Assembly: GCF_008831285.2 (NCBI RefSeq)
Contig: NC_045140.1
Location: 20,644,370 to 20,708,369 of the forward strand
Source: Nymphaea colorata
Taxonomy: Eukaryota > Streptophyta > Magnoliopsida > Nymphaeales > Nymphaeaceae
Direction: 5' to 3'
DNA: 64,000 bases
Part shown: in pieces, positions 1 to 13,560 of the stretch
How positions within the stretch are numbered: position 1 is the stretch's first letter
Layout: each line of letters starts with the position of its first letter
Program-made: the position numbers and the translations under genes
The notes under the pieces: generated by a model
Seen by the model: the letters and a program-made list of their open reading frames with translations, nothing else
Databases searched by the model: none
Told to the model about the DNA's origin: nothing

Positions 1-974
1 TTATTTTCTTAGTGCCTCACTTTCTTCACCATTTTTTCTCCTTTTTCTGACAGATTATACCGAAATTAGGGGAAATGTACATGGAATTTCTTTTCCGTTG
101 TTTCTTAGTTCATTTAGTTCCTTATGTTGAAGTTTATTTTCCTTCGAAGGATTTTAATATTTCGAGAGCAAAATTTTTACTTTTTCAGGACTCGAATTAG
201 AAGGGAGAATCGTTGGCGTTCCCTGTCTCCAGTATGGCGGATTCTGGTCTCCGTTGAACGTATACGGTCTACTGCAGCCAACGATCCCCCAGAACCTTTT
301 ATAAGTTAACAAAAAATTCTCCAAAGAGAAAAAAAAAAAAAACACTAACTTCTTTAACACGGTCAAGCTAAATTTATTTTCTGTTCAGCTCTTCTTATCG
401 GAAATTATGAACTCATTGCTTCAGCAAAACTTGGAGTCGAAAAAAGTGAGAGGTTTGAGGAAACGAAAAGAATTTTGCCATTTTCTGAATATTGAAAAAG
501 AAAGAGGTAGTCAAACCTAGAATGGTTTTTCATTTGTAAAGGCTACAAGAGAGCGGCGCTCTCATGAGGCAGATATCATGGTACCAGCTCTTCACTGTAA
601 AAAGGTCTAAACTTCACCGGAGAAAAAAAGAAACATGGATATGAAGAATTTCCACTTGGAGTTCTTCGCTCTGTGTTGAATGGGGCCCTACAGTGGGCGA
701 TGGAATTATCCGGTCGGACGGCCCAGGTGGTATATCATAATGGTAGCCCAGAGAGGTGATTAATGCAAAGTACCTCCCCCTTCTTGGGCAGGATTTGTCT
801 CCATTTTTTGGGCTGTTCTGTGTAGGACTGATGCATTCGTGGTTAGATTATTGTTGTTCTTCCTTTATTTAATGGTTCCAGAATTAGGGAAAATAATATG
901 AAATTAGGTAGTTTTTTCTTTTTCTCACTGAGGAAGAAGGTAGAAAGTAGACGGTGAATTTTCATGGCTTGCAG
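1..974 (+). other. Probable intron of the MCU gene (partial)
   Basis: AT-rich sequence without a convincing exon ends in a CAG acceptor at 972-974, directly before the MCU exon. If the gene is intact, this is the 3' part of an intron of at least 974 bp. Short open frames here (for example 124-309) show no similarity to MCU. Confidence 0.5.
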
Positions 975-1481
975 GTGGCGAGGGTGCTGGAAGGCGTGAT
1001 GCCAGAGGCGTGGTACGGCGGGGACAAGGCTCGCCGGTCGGAGCTGGAAGCCATGGAAAGGGAGAAGGAGGTGATCGACGCGGAGGCGGAGAAAGGGGTG
1101 AGGCGGGAGCTGTGGGGCGGGCTGGCCTACCTGGTGGTCCAGACGGCTGCCTTCATGAGGCTGACCTTCTGGGAGCTCTCTTGGGACGTCATGGAGCCCA
1201 TTTGCTTCTACGTCACCTCCGCCTACTTCATGGCAGGTTATGCTTTCTTCCTCCGAACCTCCAGAGATCCCTCCTTCGAGGGTTTCTTCGCCAGCAGGTT
1301 CGAGTCCAAGCAGCGGCGTCTCATGCGCCGCAAGAACTTCGACCTCGCCCGCTTCCACCAACTCCGCCGCTCCCTCCGCCCTTTCTCCCCCTCCACCACC
1401 GCTCAGCAGGCTCACCATCATCTGGATGGGACCCACCACAACTCGCTCTCCCATTCGTTGCTGGACGGTGTCGTCCGCTAG
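975..1481 (+). CDS. MCU: Calcium uniporter protein (MCU), mitochondrial; 3'-terminal exon only
   Basis: Pore subunit of the mitochondrial inner-membrane Ca2+ uniporter. The exon follows a CAG acceptor at 972-974, is in phase 0 and runs 168 codons to TAG. It carries a charged helical stretch (residues about 17-45), a first membrane segment (LAYLVVQTAAFMRLTFW), the selectivity-filter motif WDVMEP (family consensus WDIMEP, the DIME motif), then a second membrane segment starting ICFYVTSAYFMAG. The Asp and Glu that form the Ca2+ ring are both present; I to V between them is conservative. A basic tail (SKQRRLMRRK) and a His/Ser-rich end follow. Plant MCU genes usually have two coding exons; the first, with the transit peptide and N-terminal domain, is not visible in 1-974, so it should lie upstream of the window. 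The alternative is a truncated copy, but the exon has no stops or frameshifts. Confidence 0.86.
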   Translation: MARVLEGVMPEAWYGGDKARRSELEAMEREKEVIDAEAEKGVRRELWGGLAYLVVQTAAFMRLTFWELSWDVMEPICFYVTSAYFMAGYAFFLRTSRDPSFEGFFASRFESKQRRLMRRKNFDLARFHQLRRSLRPFSPSTTAQQAHHHLDGTHHNSLSHSLLDGVVR

Positions 1482-2801
1482 CAATCGGAATTTTTTTTTC
1501 TTCACTTGCTTTCATTTTCTTTTTTCTGATGGCGTCCCTGATGTGTGTCTCTAATTACAAACATACGATAACCACCGCACTGTCGCCAGGAACAGTTTTG
1601 GTTCTTTCCTTTGGTTTGTGCCGTTTTGAAGAGTTCATGAGAACATCCCTTCGTTTAGGAGTATTGTAGATTTACTATGTACAAATATATGAAGACTGGG
1701 AGTAAGTGTAACCCAGAATATTATTCTGCTCATTCTTTTGTTGATTCTTGGCAATCAATTTTATATGTGGCTGGCCGTGGAGGAAGGATGTTGGCTTTTC
1801 CTTTTAGAAGCAAAAGAGATGATACAGTGCCGATTATTTTTCCAATAACTGAGAATTCAAAGCACCTTTGAAACGGTGAGGAAAAAGAACCTTTTTGCTC
1901 CGCGATTCGGCGGAATGAAATTATTAATCGTGGAGAAATAACATTTTCAAAGTAACTTTTTACAGAAACTGACTTAATTAAGTCTAGATTTTTCTCGTTT
2001 ACATATTAAAAATGAACTCTGTAGAACTTGTGACTCTTCTAGAATTGGTCGGTGAATAGGATAGATTTGCCACCAACCCAATTGGAATATAACTTTGACA
2101 ACGCTGGTCAGAATACGCGGAGATCAGTCGACGAACAGCTTTTATTTCTAACAAGTGAAGGGCTAGATGGGGCTGGGTGTTGTCCAGTGGAGGCGTATCT
2201 CGTGGGTTTACGAAATGTGGAGATGAGATGAGGATGATGAGCATCAGCAAGAGGGTGTATGGGGTCGGTTGGTATAGAGAATAATAGGTGGGTCTAAGGG
2301 GCCATGAATTTTGAAAGAAGTGGTGTGCCCCCCTTCTTTCTCTTGCCTCTTATAGGGTTTATAGTCTTGGAATTTCCTTCAGCGGTTCCAACCACTCCTG
2401 TTAGCTCATTATATATATATATAAAGAAGATTGCCTTCATCTATTAATCTGCCTATAAATTGCAGTAATCTGTGATTAAAAGCATAAGCAACTTCTTTCT
2501 ATGCACCAAAAGGTCTTGCAACTAAAAGTCACTCGCATCTCTTGCCTGACGTGTAAACCTGCTCCACATGCTGATGACTCATCTTTTTATTTTTCAGTGA
2601 AACTTTCCATTTTATTTAAGAAAAGACCTTTGACACCTGAAAAAAAGGAAAACGGTCGTCGACCGAGGTAAAAGATCTGAAGAAAAAAAAAAGCCTAAAA
2701 GGATTTAAACAACATATCAAATGTGCATCTTCTTAAGAAACCGTGATTTAGGGTTTAAAACAAATATAACAAGTGTTTCCTGGAAATAGAAATTAAAATT
2801 C

Positions 2802-2819
2802 AGAGAGAGAGAGAGAGAG
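2802..2819. repeat. (GA)n microsatellite
   Basis: Nine GA dinucleotides in a row in intergenic DNA. Confidence 0.9.
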
Positions 2820-5800
2820 GTTGGCACTTGGTGAGGAGAGAGAAGTTTGTCTTCGTCCTCCTTTGATTCTCACATGTCAATTTGGCAGTTCGCCAGAACA
2901 ACTTGTGGTCTTCCCAAGGCCGTCCCGCTTCTTGCCTGACAAGGAGAGGGGAAGAAAGTTATTTCGTCCCATACTTGCGAACCACCGTTCAGCTGAGCGG
3001 CCATAAATGCGGCAAAGTTGAGACCGTTCCAGTGAAGAGAACCCGCAGCACTATACGCGGGAGAATTGAAGAGAGAGAGATCAGATATGTGGCTAAAAAC
3101 GTATTGTCTTTACTGTGATCCAACTGCTGACAATAGTTCACATTTCATATCATTTCCATTGACAGATGAAGAAAAAGCAGAGAAAGAAGGCAAAATCTGA
3201 CAAAGAATCGTGCTGGGCCTTGAGATTACAATAATGGCGTGGGCCGTCAGTCACCCCCCAACGCTCGCTCTTTGAGGACTTCAGGCCAACGTGCAGTGTT
3301 TTTGGAAAATGGACCCTTCAATTATTTATGACTCGACAACTGAATCGGACACGGAACCAAACCTTTCCTTTTAAAAGAAAAAAAATTTCGGGAACTCCAT
3401 GGATCATCACGGAGGAATTTCCCGTCTACGTAAATGAATGTAGTAAGCATTCAACCAAATTTGGTAGAAATGTTAATTTAATGAATAATCGGATTCAAGT
3501 TTGATATGAATTATCAATTGCATATAAATGTGGATCTCTAACTAGTCATGTTTGGGATACGGTTTTAAAAATGAAGGAAGAGAAACCCAAATTCAATTTG
3601 AATACTGCACTGAATTTCATTAAGGGAACATTTGATTGTCCCTTATCTAAAATCCTTAAGATTTGAGAATCTTAAGACTTAAAGATCAAGATCTGCCTCC
3701 ATCCAATTTTAAATCCAACATTTTTTTTATGTGAAAAGTAAATTAGGGGTTTCAAGTATGGATCTTAAGCTTAATATAAGATCTTTAGTTTGATTTACCG
3801 CAGTTTTTTCGCCACCATCAGCAAAAGGATGCCATAATTGTTTTCGACAACTGCAAAATTGACATAGTACTCTTAAAATAACACATAGGAGATTTTTCAT
3901 ATTCAGGCGTATTTTATACCCATAAATTTAATCACGAGTTACCTTTTGTAAATTTAGAATAAGAATTATAGTCTTTATGAAAATCCTTAAACAAAGGGAA
4001 TGAAATAAATTTCCCGTTGGCCTAAATGAGAAAAATGTTAGCTCAATCGGTAAGAATGTAATGTAGTGATTGAAGGTAACACCGAAAAAACAAATGCAGT
4101 TAATGTTTTTTAGTTTTTCAAAATAATGGAAATTTACTTTGACCGTTTATTTGATAGTTTCTATGATGAAAAGTATAGTCTTCGTTAAAAAGGCAAAAAA
4201 AAAAGTATTCCTTTCCTAAATTATCTGTAAAAACTGAATTAAAAAATGAAAATTTCCCTAACAAATGACGAATTTTTTTTTTTAAAAAAAATCTTGTCAA
4301 TTGAAAAAATTAAAAATGCAAAAGGGAATAATACCGGATGAGCGTAATCTCATTATTGGATTGCAAGGACATAGATAGAACTATTGGTGCTTTTTCATTT
4401 CCGGATTCATTCATGACGTGCAGGCAATTGGAAATACGTTATTCTTTTGTGACAAAACCAATCTCTTAAATCAGTTTTTGCGGTCGAATTTTATCAACCA
4501 AACACTTTGTTTTAATTTCTTTCTGCCTCGTGACACAGGTCCCTTAAATATGTTAAGAAATAAAACGCACCAGCAATTTTAATTGCCATGCATGAGCTCA
4601 GAACTCATTTTTTCTGAGGCCTGGCAAAAAGGAGATGCTAACAATAATTGATATAATAAAAAAATAAATTTGGTTATAAGAGTGCAATTATTAAAGATAG
4701 ATTGTCCATCTACGCATGAATCTGTTAATTGCTCTTACATCATATATGAAATTGGAAAAGCTTCAAAAGGAAGAAGGATGCAGGGCATCCGAATCTTTCC
4801 ACTTTCACCAAAATTGGTGTTTTCTCTTCATCTACGTCAGCCACTGTCTACAAGTCACGTAGCGCCAACAAACAGAAAGAAAAAAGAAAAAAACAAAGAA
4901 ATGAAAACGGTGCAAGCAAATGAATATCCATGGCGTGTTGAATGCAGCAAAGAAATGGTTGCTATAAAATCATTGAATACGTGCTAATAATGGCGTACAT
5001 GGAAGTTTTGATCTACGAAATTAAAATTTTCATTCTAATGACTAAATTCGCATGGCATGATCTTGTATTTAAATCTAAGGGCACATCACATCATGAGTTT
5101 CTTTCAATTTTAGCTGTTTATGTTTTAGGTCTTATTTGATGAATTAACAACGTTTCTTTGTTGACAAAAAATTTTGCTAAAAGCGGTAGGACTCACTCAT
5201 CTTTCATGTTTGTGTCAATAAAGCAAAACTTTTGTTCTTCTTTTGCGTATTTGAAAGACAAAAAATGGTCTCTTCTTCAAAAGGGAAATCAAATCTTTTG
5301 TCTAAGCAAAACCACTCCCCAATAGCTTTTGTTTCAATTTCCAAAAGACAAGAAACCAAGATAAGCATCCACTTAACAACCTCCTTGATAAGTATTTCAA
5401 GATTCCTCATAATTTTAGATATAAAACTAAACTTTTAGAGTGTGACAATGTGTAAACACATGTAGGCAATTGCCCACACAGACCTGCAGGTTTTCAATAA
5501 GGAGTGAACCTAGAACTTCTAAGTATTTTATATTTTTTCGCCCGCCCATCAAATGTTCGCCTAACTATCAGGCAATTCTAAAGATACTAAAGTAAAAGAA
5601 GTATCATTTCGCTCTTTGTTTGTGAACAATGGACACAGTTGTCCTCATTCCATTGTCACGTTCTTGCAAAGGTATATCTTTTCTTCTTTGCTTTCTTTTC
5701 TAATTAATTAAGTTATTCAAATAGTTGATTTCGTACCTTACATCATTACATGTCTGTTTCAATGGACGGTCTCACATCAGTACGCACTAGTATTCGATTA

Positions 5801-8800
5801 TTTTAACTGCAAGGTCTTCATTTGATAGTTGTTGGAAAACCTTCTGTCCATTAGAAGAAAATCAGAAAACTGAAGCACGCGAGTGTTTTCCTACTAAGGC
5901 ACGCTAGTGGTCGAGGCTTAGTCCAGTTCATTTGTGTGCTCTTGTGAGATCCAAGTTAAATGACAATATATTCACTTTTTGTTTTATACATATCATGTTT
6001 TAGATTATGTGCATAAGAAAAAGGAAAACTGACTATTTTTACATTAAAATTTTCCTGCGCTTGAGCTGTTGATATTTGAGGATCCTCTTTTATGGTGATT
6101 TGAATAACATGCTTCATCATACTGCCATTTGTTAAATAAACTAATCAATTACGTCCGTCAAATTTTGTTGGCAGTTTTATATCTTATTTAAGTGATTGTA
6201 AGAGAAGACAAGCCACGAAAAAAAAAACTTGAGGCAGAACTCTTATCTTTGGATTTTCGTCCAAACTGAGCCTCATCTACAACCATGGCACTGATGATTC
6301 TGGATCCACTCTAGCAATGCAACCAGATTACCTTCAAGACAAGTACTTTTAGACGGGACATTAAAGTGTGTTTTGGAAACAAGTAATTAGTGAACTTCTG
6401 CTTGTCTGCATCTACATTTATCGCAATTATATTAAGTGAAGGCATTGCGGAGCTTATTACTTACTATACAGAGTTGACATTTTCTGTGAAACGCTTGTTA
6501 GCGGTTGAAATTGGAAGTGCTTTATGCGCATTGGATCTGCATTAGCTTTATTCGCTTTCTTGTCACGGCAGACAGGATAAGAAATGCCACAGAGGAACGG
6601 AAGAATGTTAACGTCTCTTTTCCCGTGTGTGATTGGTATAGTTTTGCCTTCTCTGATTGTGCCATTTCTCGGTGAGTAGAACTCTCCAACAACTTAAACT
6701 ACTTCTTGTTCTCTGCCTCGGCGTTAAACTCAGGTTAGACCCCAACCATTTTCCTCCAAGTAGACAACACTGTAAGGAAAAGGACAGGGTGCTGAATGAC
6801 AGCATTTGGACTTCATTTGGTTACTGTTTGGAAATGGGAGGTTAGAAAAACAGAGAGAATGCTTGCAGTTTCACTTTCACCAAACAAGCGGAGGAGTGGC
6901 ATATGAGGAAGGACATCACCTGAATTTCTGGCACCATCACTGTTGTGAATAGATCAGTTGTTATCACAAATTTATCCTCAAAAACATGTTCCAGTATTCA
7001 TCCTGATCGGAAGATAGACATCCAGTACAACACAATCTTTTCATGCGGTTTCACTGACTTCAAACAAGAGAAAAATGAACGGCTGTAGTGCTTCCTCTCT
7101 TTTGCATGCTCGGAATCACTGAAACATCTGAGGATCAGATTCCAAATAGCTTGTGAGGCTTGCGACAAGATAATCTTAAAATGCTTTCTGATATATGCGA
7201 AATCATATTCTATCTGATCACTAGGCTTTCGCAAGAGTCTTAGGGGCGGTCTGACATTAGAAATGTTGTGTGATTGTTGCATGAATCTACTCCAAATATT
7301 GAATTAAACTCATGAACCACTGAACAAGTATTCTACGAGGCAGATTCATAGAACATTCACATAGTATTTTTCATACCAAATTGCCCTTTGGGTCTTACGT
7401 CCTCCTCTATTCCCTCTTCCTGCCTGCTTTTTGGTGATTGATATGTAGAAGCATAAACCTTTGCTGGGTTTGAAGCCTTAGAAGGACAGTACCCTGGCAG
7501 CTCAATCAACAGAATGATAGGGTTGAGATTTGATTTAAAATCTTTAACTTTGAGACCTTCACATTTCTTCTGTACCAACTTCACCACCTATGGTGACCAT
7601 GAACTGTAGAAGATGTATTCACATATTCTCTGAGCAAATTCTTCAAGATGATTGGCATGCCTTCCTTGCAGTTTGAAAGACTTGACTTGCATTGCCTTCA
7701 CAAAGAGAAGTGGTGTTTGATATGAGACTGGAAACTAAACACCAGTAGAAGTACTGCAATTTCCATTAGTAAGAGAATGCCTTTTAGCAATTGTATGCCC
7801 AGCTCAATTTGCACCAGTCCTTGTTTGCAGGGTTGGAAAATTTGTATTATCATACACGTCAAAGCATCCAATTTTGATGGCCCAAGGAGATGCTTCCGAT
7901 AAGCTGTATCGGATTCCTGACGTTTAGTTCAACTTTCATTAAACTTAAGAAGCGCATCCCACCTCTCTATCTCTCTGTCTGTGTGGGGAAAAGTTGGACA
8001 CACAGAACATGGGGCAGAATTTGAAGAAAATATGTGAATTTTGTAAAACACTCACATTTTTCGCTACGCATGTAAGAGAGATTTTTCCAAAACCACATCA
8101 AGTTTGTTTTTAATGATTTGTACATTCACGTACAACACGCATAGAATTGTACTTTTCCAAATGAATGATTCTTTTATGTCAGTTCGCACAATCTTTTTTT
8201 TTTTTTCATGCTCAAGAGATAGCAGGAAATATCAACTCAGGTTGAGACCCCTCTGTATTTAACATGCAATCAACAAGCAGAGAGATTACTCACGACATTG
8301 TAAAGTGCCCAAATAATGTATCTGAAACTCAATCCTCGATTCACATTAATGATTCATCCCTTTAGTGCAAGGGCTAGCAAATAATACGAGTGGAATGAAC
8401 AGTTTCTTCGTGATGCATGGAGGAAGTGTCGTATATATATTCGAGCAATAGGCAGCTGGTCCATGGTTCGAGTGGCATGCGCCACGCCAGGATCTTGGAG
8501 GCCAAAAAGCCAGCAACAAAGTCACTGAACGTGACTCCCAGAAGAAGTTTTGAACCTTTTCCTTAGATATAAAAATTCAAGTTATACTGTAAGAACAGGG
8601 GCTGCAACCTGCTCAACACCAGGAGACTTAGAATGTAATGAGTGGGAGTGAGACTCATCTTCTTTCGATTTCGTATTAAGAGGACGATCAGAATGGAAGT
8701 TCTGGGTCAGAGTCTCACATCTCCGGTGTGGCTTATTCTTGTCAAGAATTAAAAAAAGAATGGGATGCTGCTAAATTTTCTGGTTCTGGCCTTTTTATTG

Positions 8801-10444
8801 TGTACCCAAAGAACTCTGGCCTGCTGGGGAACATACCCATGTGTTTCAAAAGAGTGTAGAGCCCACCACTGAGTGTACTAACGAGTCCTTTTCCGGGGTG
8901 GGCTCGACGCCTCTGGGACACATGGTCGTCATCTACAAGGAAGAAGGGATGCAGACTGCTGGGGTCCTCACTGGAGAAGTCAGATCACACAGAGAGATTA
9001 ATGGAGCCTGTCTTTGCTTCGTCAATATTAGCCAGAAAAAACGAACCAGTAATATCAATCAGAAAGTTTATGAGACAATGCTTGCTGTTAAAATATTGTC
9101 AACTTGATTCCCAGAGGAGTCTGATGACTCTCAACTCTCTTTGTCAGAAGGTGTGATTTCTTATCAGAGATTTATTGCACGTAACCCAAATGAGAACAAT
9201 GACTTCCCCCATTTTTTTAAAGATTTATTGTCATTGAACCCCCAAATGAATATATATGTACACAACTCAAGGGCATAATTTTTTTAAAGAAAACTGGCAA
9301 TGAGTAATGAATGCGTGCTTCCATCGCTTGATAAGGTGGTTGGATTTGGTCACTGCAAGCCGGCAAACAGTCGCTTATACGTAGACGTTTAACAAACATT
9401 TCTGTGTGGTGCAGTGCGCAGTCGCTGTTCTTATAATACTTAATCATTTCCAGACGAAGGAAAAAAAAAAAAAAATCAACTGGCTCATAAATGTTACGGC
9501 CAACGTGATTTAGATCCACTTCATTCAAGAGTTTTGACCGAAGCCCTTATAAATGAAACAGAATAAGTTCAATACTCGAGGTGGTGCCTAAATCATTGGA
9601 ACTCCTTGATGCTAGATCGATCTGAATTTGTCAATCAAAAGAAACAGAAGAAGGAAGAGGTAAAGATGTTTTTGAATTTAGGATGCCTTGTCTCTTACTC
9701 AAATCAAATGCTGCTATGATTAATTTATACAGTTGGAGACGTGATCGCTACACTTGGATGCCCGACCACAAACCTCTCTTTTAAGTCTCGAATGGAGATC
9801 TGGTCTCTCTGAAAACCAATGAATTGAATGACTTTAGGCTTCGGGACTAAACAATGTGAATATGGATCGTCCTATGGGCGTCAAAAAATGTTAACATATC
9901 GATCCTTGAGATATAAAATAACTTTAGGGGAGGTGGGCTCTTCCCTCTTTCACTGTATCTTTGCTTTCTTTCTTTTTTTTCTTCTCCTCCTTTTTTAGAC
10001 CAGGAATCCCTCTTTGATCAAAGTAGGGCTCCTGCACCACTTGCATATTTGTATGTATTATTAGCCAATGCAGTGGAAGGTATGGGAGTATTATAATGAA
10101 ACAAAAAAAGTAGTCACATTTATGATATAATTCGTGCATCTTTCGAGGAAAAGATTCGAATCCGTGTCAGAAATAAAGGATCTGATGTCTTGTTATTTAA
10201 GATTATAAGACCTTAAATTAACTTAATTTTTAATTCAAAATAAAAATATGGCAACACAGGCCAATCCGCTGTATCTATGATCAAACAGTAACGATGGACG
10301 GTTGCTCTTTAAGCATTGACTAAGAATAGAGAGAGAGAGCACAGTAAAGAGGGGAGGGGAGCAGTAAAGAGGAGGGGGATCAAGAATATGTTCACAATTT
10401 TAATCTTAAAATCAAAGGTTGTTCAGTCTTATGAAGATAGCATT

Positions 10445-10506
10445 CTTTAAGATTCGAACTGAGTACGTGGGTACAAAAGACCATCCAAACCAACTAGTTG
10501 GCTACC
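10445..10506 (-). repeat. Possible tRNA-derived SINE head (RNA polymerase III box A and box B)
   Basis: Read on the minus strand, the segment begins with TAGCCAACTAGTTGG, close to a tRNA box A. About 40 bases later it has AGTTCGAATC, which fits box B (GWTCRANNC). The spacing is about that of a tRNA, but the sequence does not fold into a cloverleaf that I can defend. A degenerate tRNA-derived SINE head is the most likely reading; chance similarity is possible. Confidence 0.3.
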
Positions 10507-11429
10507 GATTATTTGATAGACAAGAGAGATTTCATAAATGTCCCCAAATGCATCCGTGAGCCGTCGCTTTTACTTGGCAAGATAATGTATAAAGCTTCAA
10601 AGTGATCAACCGAAATGGTTAACTATAGGGAAATAATTAAATATTACGCTGGACTTTGGGGTGAAGGGTGAATTTGGATTTGAATATAAAGAGAGAGATG
10701 GTTTTCGAAACGGAACTATGAAAAAAAAAAAAAATTACGGAGAGGAAGTCCATATTTTTCAGCTTATGAATCTTAACCACCCGTGGAGGACAAAAAAGGA
10801 GGCCGGCCGGCCAGTGAGGACTGGCTGTCAGGAACGTGCATGCCTGGCTAAACGATCATGCATCCCGTATTTTTTTTTTCCCGGTAGCATGCCTAGCCAC
10901 CAAACCCTTTTTTCTTCAGTACTGTTTCTTTCTTTGTTTTTCCGGCCAAGTTGGGCCGCTTGTACTTCCCAATTCCACCGTCAGGCTCACCTCCGGTTCC
11001 GGCTTCAATTCCTACCAAGACGGGAATATTTAGTATGTCGAGTGAACAAGAGAAGTATTTCATCTTACCTCTTAACAAGAGAGTCAAAGCGCTCTCGCTT
11101 CCCCTCATCCTTCTGAGTTAACCTAAAAAAAACAAAAACTAAGGCGATATGGATCAATGCCTGATGATGTTGATACACTTGGTGCAAAATCAGCCTCACT
11201 CTAGTCTCCAACTCAATGTATAGGACAATGAATCATTTCTCTTAGATGTCTTCTCTGTGCATTAGATTTCTTTGATGTCCAGACAAAATGGATATGCCTG
11301 AGAAGTGTACTGGTTAGATTGGTGGCCCGTGAAAGTCTGATCATCAACTTCATTCTAATGGCTGTTGTTTTTTATGAGCAGCAAAAAATAAAACAATGAC
11401 CACGAATTCACTTAAGTCTGGAAGTAGCC

Positions 11430-11449
11430 CTCTCTCTCTCTCTCTCTCA
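11430..11449. repeat. (CT)n microsatellite
   Basis: Ten CT dinucleotides in a row in intergenic DNA. Confidence 0.9.
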
Positions 11450-12289
11450 TGGACACTTTTGAAACCACATGAATTCGGAAGAAAGAGAGAATTTGTGACA
11501 AACGGATGCTTTTGTAATATAGTTTTTACTGTCATATTCTCGGACTGATTTTTTTTATGTCGTTTATTTAGTTTTCTTCATGTTAATTCATATTTTTAGT
11601 GTTTTCCGTATATTTCTTTAACTGCGTTTAATTGTTTCTCAAGTGTATGGATTTGAGACCGAGGAATTCATACAAATAAGATAAAAAGTTCAATAAATTT
11701 TGAGTATTACAGACAGCCTCTCTCGCCTCACCCTTTGAACCTAAAAGGCTAAAACATTAATGACTTCGGCTTATTGAATAAGTGGCCGACTCTCTCCATG
11801 TTTATTGTGGGAAATATTATTTCATTGCCAAGAAATCGTGAAAACGTCATCCGTCACTATTGCTGCACCTCCTCACAATTTTAGTGGATGCCCATGAATT
11901 TATACGATCCTAAAAAAGGAGAAAAATATATGATTTAATAGTAAACGATGAAAATGCCTTTTATCACTTTTTTTCCTTTTTATTGGAGGCTTTTGTCACA
12001 ATTGTGGATCTTAAAAAAATCAATGGCTAAGATTGTTCCTTATCCATCTAAAGTGTCTAACACCTACCAATCTCTCTATCTTTTCTTTTATATATGTGAC
12101 ATTTTGGTTATTTAGTTCTAATTTACACTGTTTTCTCATTGTCTTTTTCCCCACTACTGATCTGTAAAAGATCAAAAACTGAAATTGTTAGCATTAATAA
12201 TTTGTGTGTCTGTGTATATATATAAATAAAGAGAGAGAAGTTAATAGGTATCAAACTGTTAGCTGCTCGATCTATAAGGAATGATATTG

Positions 12290-12318
12290 GCCATCCATCT
12301 TATTTTAAGATGGATGGC
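12290..12318. repeat. Perfect 13-bp inverted repeat (hairpin)
   Basis: GCCATCCATCTTA is followed after three T by its exact reverse complement. There is no adjacent gene. It could be the remnant tips of a deleted inverted-repeat element or a chance hairpin. The arms are too short for a plant microRNA precursor. Confidence 0.7.
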
Positions 12319-13546
12319 TGAGAAAAAAACTAAATTGATAGAAACCCAACTACGAAAACGGCACAGTGACGTTCTTCCATAACAGTTTTCTATTGAAACC
12401 TTAATTTTCAAATAGTTGAAAGTTGAATAAGTGGGGGCAATTGGTGATCGCCATTTGCCTACTGGTTAGGAGGAGCGCTAGTGCAACGGCAACGGCTCTA
12501 AGAAATCAACCCCTACCATAAATTATTAAATATGAGAAAATGACGTGAAAAGTATCTTTTTTTCCTTACCAACAGCATTGATGCTGGCAGTTCTTTACTC
12601 ACGCACTAAGTTTAGTTGTTAATTATTGTTTGTATATGTGTTCAGGATCCTCTAAAAGATCTAAAGCATGTACAAGTCATTAAATCTGAAACCCAATGAT
12701 GTTGATTTAGTCAAGTTCTGCTACAGTATAGATTCGATCGGACCCATGGAGGATTTGATAAAGAATCATCATGTGGGCCTTGTTCTTTCGTTTTATCAAG
12801 AGTTCATCCCAAATTTTTGCGTTGTCTCATAAATAGTACATTGATGTGCATATGCCTTAATTTTTTTTTTATTATGATACTCCAAACTATAAAACTTTGC
12901 TGCAGACATTATATGTAAACTGTGGATCGGTTATATACAATATTGCTTGATTTGATCGCGATAGCAACATGCATATATGGAAAAGAAAAAAGATTAGATT
13001 ATGTTGTTGTCATGCAAATGTAAACTTTGGAGGTCAATTAGTTGATCAACTCAAGTTGTTGTCCAAAACTAACAACTATATTGCATGACGTATGCCCTAA
13101 ATCATTTTTTTCATGCAATTCAAGCACAAGTTTGCCCATTTTCCTAAGCTGCTTTTTACGGGGTCGGATATGAGTGCACGTCTTGATATGGCCATTTCTT
13201 AAAGATTTGCTTAAGCTTTAAGCAAATCCCTGTCTATGATTATTAAAGTTCTTGATACATTTGAAACCAATCAGCGGAGGCATTAACAATAGTTTTAGTG
13301 AACGAAGTTCAAGTTTAGACCGGAAACTTGTGTGAAAACCGGCTTAAACATTTTACTTGGATTCAGTTTCATAACATATTAAAACGTAGTTGTTTCGAAT
13401 GGAAATTTTCATGTTAAACCATGCATATTGTTAGTGAAAGTCATTTGAGTCGTTCTATATCACGAAAATTTTGATCATCAAACCGACAAATTCAGCTTCA
13501 CTTTTAGGCTAAGATGATGCTATATATAACACCAAATGCTTGCGTG

Positions 13547-13560
13547 CATGCACGTGCATG
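13547..13560. repeat. 14-bp palindrome made of CATGCA (RY-type) motifs
   Basis: CATGCACGTGCATG is self-complementary and combines two CATGCA motifs (RY/Sph core, a known site for plant B3 factors) around CACGTG (G-box core). No gene starts nearby, so a regulatory role is unsupported. Confidence 0.5.

Noticed and set aside
954-974. GTG start upstream of the MCU exon as a short complete gene
   Set aside because: The CAG acceptor at 972-974 and loss of the whole N-terminal domain show this is an internal exon border, not a start.
4036-4080. TTAGCTCAATCGGTAAG, resembling a tRNA box A
   Set aside because: No box B at the right distance and no cloverleaf.
7357-7587. 76-codon minus-strand frame
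   Set aside because: No domain, no splice-consistent neighbours; could be an old gene remnant but unsupported.
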